Assembly: GCA_948567375.1 (NCBI GenBank)
Contig: OX419755.1
Coordinates: 42,041,001 to 42,105,000, forward strand
Reading direction: 5' to 3'
DNA length: 64,000 bases
From: Lunularia cruciata
Taxonomy: Eukaryota; Streptophyta; Marchantiopsida; Lunulariales; Lunulariaceae
A model generated the notes under the pieces. It was not told where the DNA came from and ran no database searches. It worked only from the letters and a program-made list of their open reading frames with translations. Each line of letters starts with the position of its first letter. The stretch's first letter is position 1. This document shows, one piece after another, positions 59,430 to 64,000 of the stretch. A program made the translations under genes and the position numbers.

Positions 59430-60119
59430 GACTCTGGTTATTGCTATAGAGCCTTCTTAAGATTTTGCTTGATTAAGAGTCTGCCTGTGGATGAAACTAG
59501 TGCTGCAGCAAACCCTAGAGGGTCATTGACATGAGACCAAAATCAGCCGTGGCTAGTTGAGCTACGTACCACTGACCGGGTAAAAATGTAAACGTGCAAC
59601 ACTGGTGCTTGTAATGTTGAAGCGATTAGACAGCAGAAAGAAGAGTACGTATGAATTTTTCACGGCTCAAATTTCGCAACTAGGTTTTCTAAGTTCAAAC
59701 GAAAAACGACTCAGAAGCTTCTGGACTGAAGGTAATTACCAGGTCCTCGCATCCCATGTTTGCCCCCATCCATATAACGTAAAGTATGCACAAATCATTA
59801 CAGTTGAAACGTTCGACTGAAGATCGTCTGCAGCTAAATCTTGAGTAAGTTAAGTTGGTAGGAATGAGGACGGGGTTTGTCAAGAGCACCGATCAGAGAG
59901 TTTCTAGTCACAATTCTGAAAGAGACCCCACACACGGAATTACATCAAACAGCTACAAGGAAAAGTATGGAACCCTTGTTCATTGGCGCTCGAGAATCAC
60001 AGTAGACCATAAGTGGACTTCTTCTGGCAGCTTTCCAAAGTTGTCTAGTCATTAAATGATCGAATGTGACTATGATTTTCAGCCTAAATGCCCCTCCCTG
60101 ACTTTCCCAGAAGTGTGCT
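59430..60119. other. intergenic DNA, nothing recognised
   Basis: Frames of 60-70 codons only, with no identifiable domain. Confidence 0.35.
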
Positions 60120-60154
60120 TTTTCCTTCTTTCGGGAGGAGTTCGGAAGAGTGAG

Positions 60155-60174
60155 GAGAGATCGAGTGATCTCTC
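60155..60174. repeat. short perfect palindrome with 4-base loop
   Basis: GAGAGATC and GATCTCTC pair exactly around GAGT. It sits at the likely start of the NL5 leader. Confidence 0.8.
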
Positions 60175-60199
60175 GAATATCGCACTCGAGCGAATAGTC

Positions 60200-60600
60200 T
60201 ATTTGTTTTGTTTTTTAATTTTAATTCTATTGGTAGTTAGATTGAATATCAAGGAGAATTCATTCTCTTCGTTTTTAATTTTAATTTTAATTTTTATTTG
60301 TTTCGTTTTTAATTTTTATTTTTATGGGTATTTAAATTGAATATTATGGAAAATTGAGTAAAAAATTATAAAGATATTTAGATGTTCTTAGGTATTTTAT
60401 TTTTAATTTCAATTCTATTGATATTTAGATTGAATATTATAGAAAATTGAATAGAAAATTATAAAGATGTTTAGATGTCCTAGGTGTTTTATTTTTATTT
60501 TTAATTCCATGATATTTAGATTGAATATTACGGAAAATTATATAAAAAATTATAAGGATGGTGTATTGTTTAGAGAATGGATTAGGAATTTTCATTTTTA
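60200..60600 (+). repeat. AT-rich tandem array, about 100-bp units, leader of NL5
   Basis: A unit containing TTTAGATTGAATATTA.GGAAAATTG followed by AAAATTATAAAGAT.TTTAGATG recurs about every 100 bases, at roughly 60228, 60330, 60425 and 60520. TTTTAATTTTAA runs separate the units. It lies just 5' of NL5 and resembles the region upstream of NL4, so it is probably the 5' untranslated region of the element. Confidence 0.6.
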
Positions 60601-60849
60601 ATTTATTTATTTTTATAATTAAGTTTATATAAATTTAGTTTAAAAATTCTAGAAACGTAAATTGAGAGGTAGAAAGATTTATAGTTTTTAGAGTTCAGAG
60701 AAATTATAAATTGAAAGATATGAGAATTTATAATTTTTAGAATTTAGAGAAATTGTTTTTTTATGTGAATTAGGATATAAAAGATTATGATTTTGCAAAT
60801 ATGGAGAGATATTGAGAAGAGAACCATGTGTATTATTGTTATTCTTGTG

Positions 60850-63800
60850 CTAATCATGGTTAAACCTTCTTGTATGAGGTCGCGTAAAGTAGTTAGGGAT
60901 ACAACATGCCCGGTGTGTCAATGACGCTTTACCTCACGAGGGGATAAAGACCCATGTGGGAAGGATACATAATGACTATGATTGGACCATTTAGGATATC
61001 CACATGATATGAGCAATCACATCGACAGCAGTGACACTCAAGATTATGCACGCTTCTTCTATCCCTTAGTTGACCATTTTAGAGATACCAATCGAGGTGG
61101 GAGTGGTTAGCTTCTCAAGCGTGTTGCATTTTGGGATTATTTGATACTAGTTATCCATGTCCACGTCTATTCCATAGGCTACATTGCACCCTCCATGATG
61201 AGGTTAAACAAGCTTTTTGCCTACCACTTGATTGTTTGGCATGTGATCCCTTAGACAAGTTAGCATTGTTCTTATTCCTCTGACTCCTTCAATGGTGTCT
61301 TCGTTATGCTAGAGGGAGACATGCATGGCATAGAGAGGTGGCTGCTAGATATTGTCGATTCCAAGTGGGGGATTGGACAACACTTCAAGAGGAGTCTGTT
61401 AGGGCTACACGTTTTAGGAGATAGATTTCACCACAAGATACCACATAGTACATTCTATTATGACAATGTAGGACATTGTGTAAGGCATGAGAGTTTAGTA
61501 GAGTAGCACGAGTGCTACACTCTTTGTCTATGGTGGGTCCTACTGATGAGATTATCTCTTCCCTACGCTCACTACATACTATAGCAGTAGAGTGACTACC
61601 ACTAGAGGTCTTAGATTATCAGCTTGAGAAACCTTTATGTCTTGATAGGTTGTTTTTTGCACAAGTATTGTGCATTGCCCCTCGCCTTTCCTCATGAGGC
61701 TTGTCATGGATGGTTTATGAGCACCTTAGAGATTGTTTTCTTGCATATGATCCTTTTAGTTTTTTTATAGAGTTGTTTTAAGTGGTTGTAGTATTAGTGA
61801 GAAGAGACATTCCTATGTCTATTAATTGGGTGTCAAGTGCTAGTCAATTTCTTGCGATGGAGAAGGTCACAAGGGCATTAGACAGATTGTTATTGGAGAG
61901 ATCTTTTTGCATTTGGTCAATCTTACCATTGTCCTTTAGCATCATTCTCACTTTTGGTAGCACCTCAATCCGCGTCAATTTGGAGTAGCTACACTTGGAG
62001 GATGTGAGGCTATATCTCTAGGCATTAGGGCACTCCTAGATATCTATCCAGAGTGGATGGTCCTATAGGTGGATGTTGAGAATGATTTTAATGACATCTC
62101 AAGGGCATCCATCTTTAGAGAGCTTAGGGAGGTTGGTGGATCCTTGACGAGTCTTATTCCTTTTGTGTGATCTTTTTATGGCTCTCTTGCTTCCCTTTAC
62201 TACTAGCACGGTGGTTCACATGAGGGAGTCACCGTCTTGGAGTCAACTATGGGTACACGTCAAGGAGATCCTTTAGGAGGAACTTGATTTACCATTGCTC
62301 ACTTTAGAGCTCTCCTATCTACTACTTTGGCCATGTTAGGTTGTGTATTTCTCTCCTTGGTAGATGATACACACATCGTGTGCCCTATAGATCATATTAG
62401 GCAAACCTTTGACTACTTGACTATCTAGCTACATCTAGTAAGCTTGAGAGTCAAGGTGTCAAAATTCAGGTCATGGTCTCCTTTAGGTATTCCTTTAGGG
62501 GGGGAATCTGCACATTTCGAGGCCTAATTCATCCGTTTAGGCCTCCGAAATTGCCTTCAAAGATTTTAGGCATATTTTGGTTCCTACTCTATTAGTAGAA
62601 GTACACTTCTGGTGATAACTCTTTCTGATCTGTTCAGTCCATCATGTGTAACATCCTTCCAGATGTTACCAAACCAATTCTCACCTTTAAATCATATGTC
62701 TAGCTATTGGTTCTAAGGTTACCAAGTCTATTTTAGTTTCTGCTCTATTAGTAGAAGTACTCTTTTGGTGATACTTCTATCTGATCTATTTTGATTATCA
62801 TGTATAACATCATTCTAGATGTTACCAAACCAAATTTCACATCTAAAGTATATGGCTAGCTCTTGGTATTACAGATATGCAAGTGGCATTTGGTATACCC
62901 TTCTCTAGTATTGCTCGTAGACCATCCTACCTCATATGTGTAGTTCCCTCTTCCTCGTCCTTCCTATCACGCCTGAGACCCTTTGATAGGAAGATTATGG
63001 GAGTCTTTGGTGATATTATTGGACCAAGGACTTTTGAGTGTGTGATAGGGGATTTGGCACATAGATAGATGACTCTGTTAATCTTGTATGGAGGGGTTTG
63101 CTTGCTATTTATGGAGGAGACTGCACCTATAGTGTTTTTGGGTAGTTGGGCTCTCTCGGCACCCTACTTTCCTCTCATTTTGTGATTGTTGATGGGCCGG
63201 TTTTGGAGACTTATGTGATAGAGGTGGAGGGGGATCCTTTTCTCTCCATATGTTATTGCGGCAGACAAGAGATAGTCTATCCCCACAAGCATGAGAGGAT
63301 GTTCCATCTGTTGTTTCACTATTGTTAGATTGGACTAGAGGTTTATAGTCTTCCTTGATGGAGCAACAATGTGAGCATATGTTACATTCTCTCTTAGTTA
63401 ACTTGTCCATTCCTCACGCTACTAGAGCACAGCTTTGCTCTTGCTCTAACAAGGATGCAAGCTCTTGGATCCTAGCTCAATCATGCATTAGGGCATTCCA
63501 ACTTGCACGAGCTACTTTCTTTATAGCGATGAGGTTTTGCCTAGGTTTGGTCTACACATTTGCATCTTCATTATTGACTTATGAGTGTGGTTCTATAATA
63601 GATGCAACATCGGTCCATATGATATGGTGTCCTTTTGGAGGATAGAGGATAACTACACATGATTCTATTAGGGACATAGTGTTTGTTATGGCACAGAGAG
63701 AGTGGATACTTGGCTTGGAAGGAGCATTCATATGCTTTGCAAATGACATGTGTCAAGGCATACTTATACTTGGTCCAAGATGATCAAGTGACAGTAGCTA

Positions 63801-64000
63801 ATGTCATGGTTACAGATCCTACACGAGATACAATTTTGAAGGGAGTGATTACCCATCCCCTTGGATGAGCGGCGAGTGCAACAACAGGTCGCAAGGTCTC
63901 CAAGTATGGGGCATGTAGCAATGTCACCACTTTGTTCCTCTAGCCTTGGAGTTATATGGAGTGATGGACAAGGCATTTGACACATTTGTCAAAGAGTGTG
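60850..64000 (+). mobile_element. NL non-LTR retroelement (copy NL5), cut by the window end
   Basis: It holds a Cys-containing N-terminal segment near 60880-60950 (TTCPVCQ, then RFTSRGDKDPCG). The reverse transcriptase spans about 61800-62500: ALDRLLLERS, then LGGCEAISLGIRALLD, DVENDFNDISRASIFRELRE, GTRQGDPLGG (about 62251-62280) and FLSLVDDTHIV (about 62349-62381), where both catalytic Asp are kept. An F2-type fragment interrupts at 62503-62873. After it come FDRKIMGVFGDIIGPRTFEC (about 62980-63050), the C-terminal Cys/His region (YECGSIIDATSVHMIWCPFG, first Cys lost), DDQVTVANVMVTDPTRDT, and the LELYG tail. The frame has several stops. It is the least damaged copy at the catalytic core. Confidence 0.75.
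62503..62873 (-). repeat. partial F2 LTR inside NL5
   Basis: The reverse complement matches the first ~370 bases of the F2 LTR, including the GGATGTTA blocks and the duplicated start seen at 12771-13060. It ends on the plus strand in GGTATTACA, the F2 terminus. The second half of the LTR is missing, so the left junction is a deletion or a truncated insertion. Confidence 0.65.

Noticed and set aside
60880-60990. A firm zinc-finger call at the NL N-terminus
   Set aside because: CPVC and downstream Cys/His residues are visible, but frames are broken and spacing differs between copies. Kept only as a possible motif in the element description.

Overview
The window looks like nuclear DNA of a land plant. 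Two intact genes encode plastid-targeted proteins: the variable (A) chain of ferredoxin-thioredoxin reductase and plastid ribosomal protein bS6c. The rest is dominated by decayed plant-type transposable elements: Ty3/gypsy chromoviruses, a non-LTR retroelement family, solo LTRs and a Mutator-like MITE. A bryophyte or other seedless plant seems possible, but nothing here proves it. No rRNA, tRNA or CRISPR array was recognised.

Layout. (1) 1-7.1 kb is a gene island on the minus strand: an unrecognised multi-exon candidate (about 1795-2880), the intronless FTR A-chain gene (3570-4094), and the multi-exon bS6c gene (5018-7074). (2) 7.4-42.3 kb is a dense nest of mobile elements. Three Ty3/gypsy chromovirus copies can be resolved: C (9400-16072, minus, perfect AGAAT duplication), A (20070-31222, minus) and B (24589-30222, plus, inserted inside A). 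There is also a solo LTR of the same family (18612-19020, perfect GTTAC duplication). A second LTR family, here called F2, sits inside C (12771-13519, perfect TGCTC duplication), at 33873-34480, at 35525-36137, and as a fragment at 62.5 kb. A non-LTR element family, here NL, has copies at 7.4, 11.8, 31.2, 38-41.8, 47, 48.1 and 60.9-64 kb. An unrecognised repeated coding sequence, ORF-X, occurs twice in opposite orientations. (3) 42.3-49.5 kb is AT-rich DNA with a long (TA)n palindrome and a MITE with a perfect 9-bp target duplication. (4) 49.5-60.1 kb is a second genic stretch. It holds an intronless gene with an oleosin-like hydrophobic N-terminus (51553-52845) and a coiled-coil reading frame with an apparent 1-base frameshift (58858-59309). 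(5) 60.1-64.0 kb is another NL copy that runs off the window.

How the parts relate. The two plastid genes act in stromal redox signalling and plastid translation; their shared strand does not imply co-transcription. The elements are almost all dead: frames are broken by stops and catalytic positions often carry changes that read as G-to-A or C-to-T. The insertion order can nevertheless be read directly. ORF-X was hit by C; C was hit by an NL 3' fragment and by an F2 element later reduced to a solo LTR; A was hit by B. The most interesting regulatory signal is in the chromovirus LTRs. They carry many GAAnnTTC modules, including uninterrupted multi-unit arrays that match the heat-shock element consensus, upstream of a TATA box.
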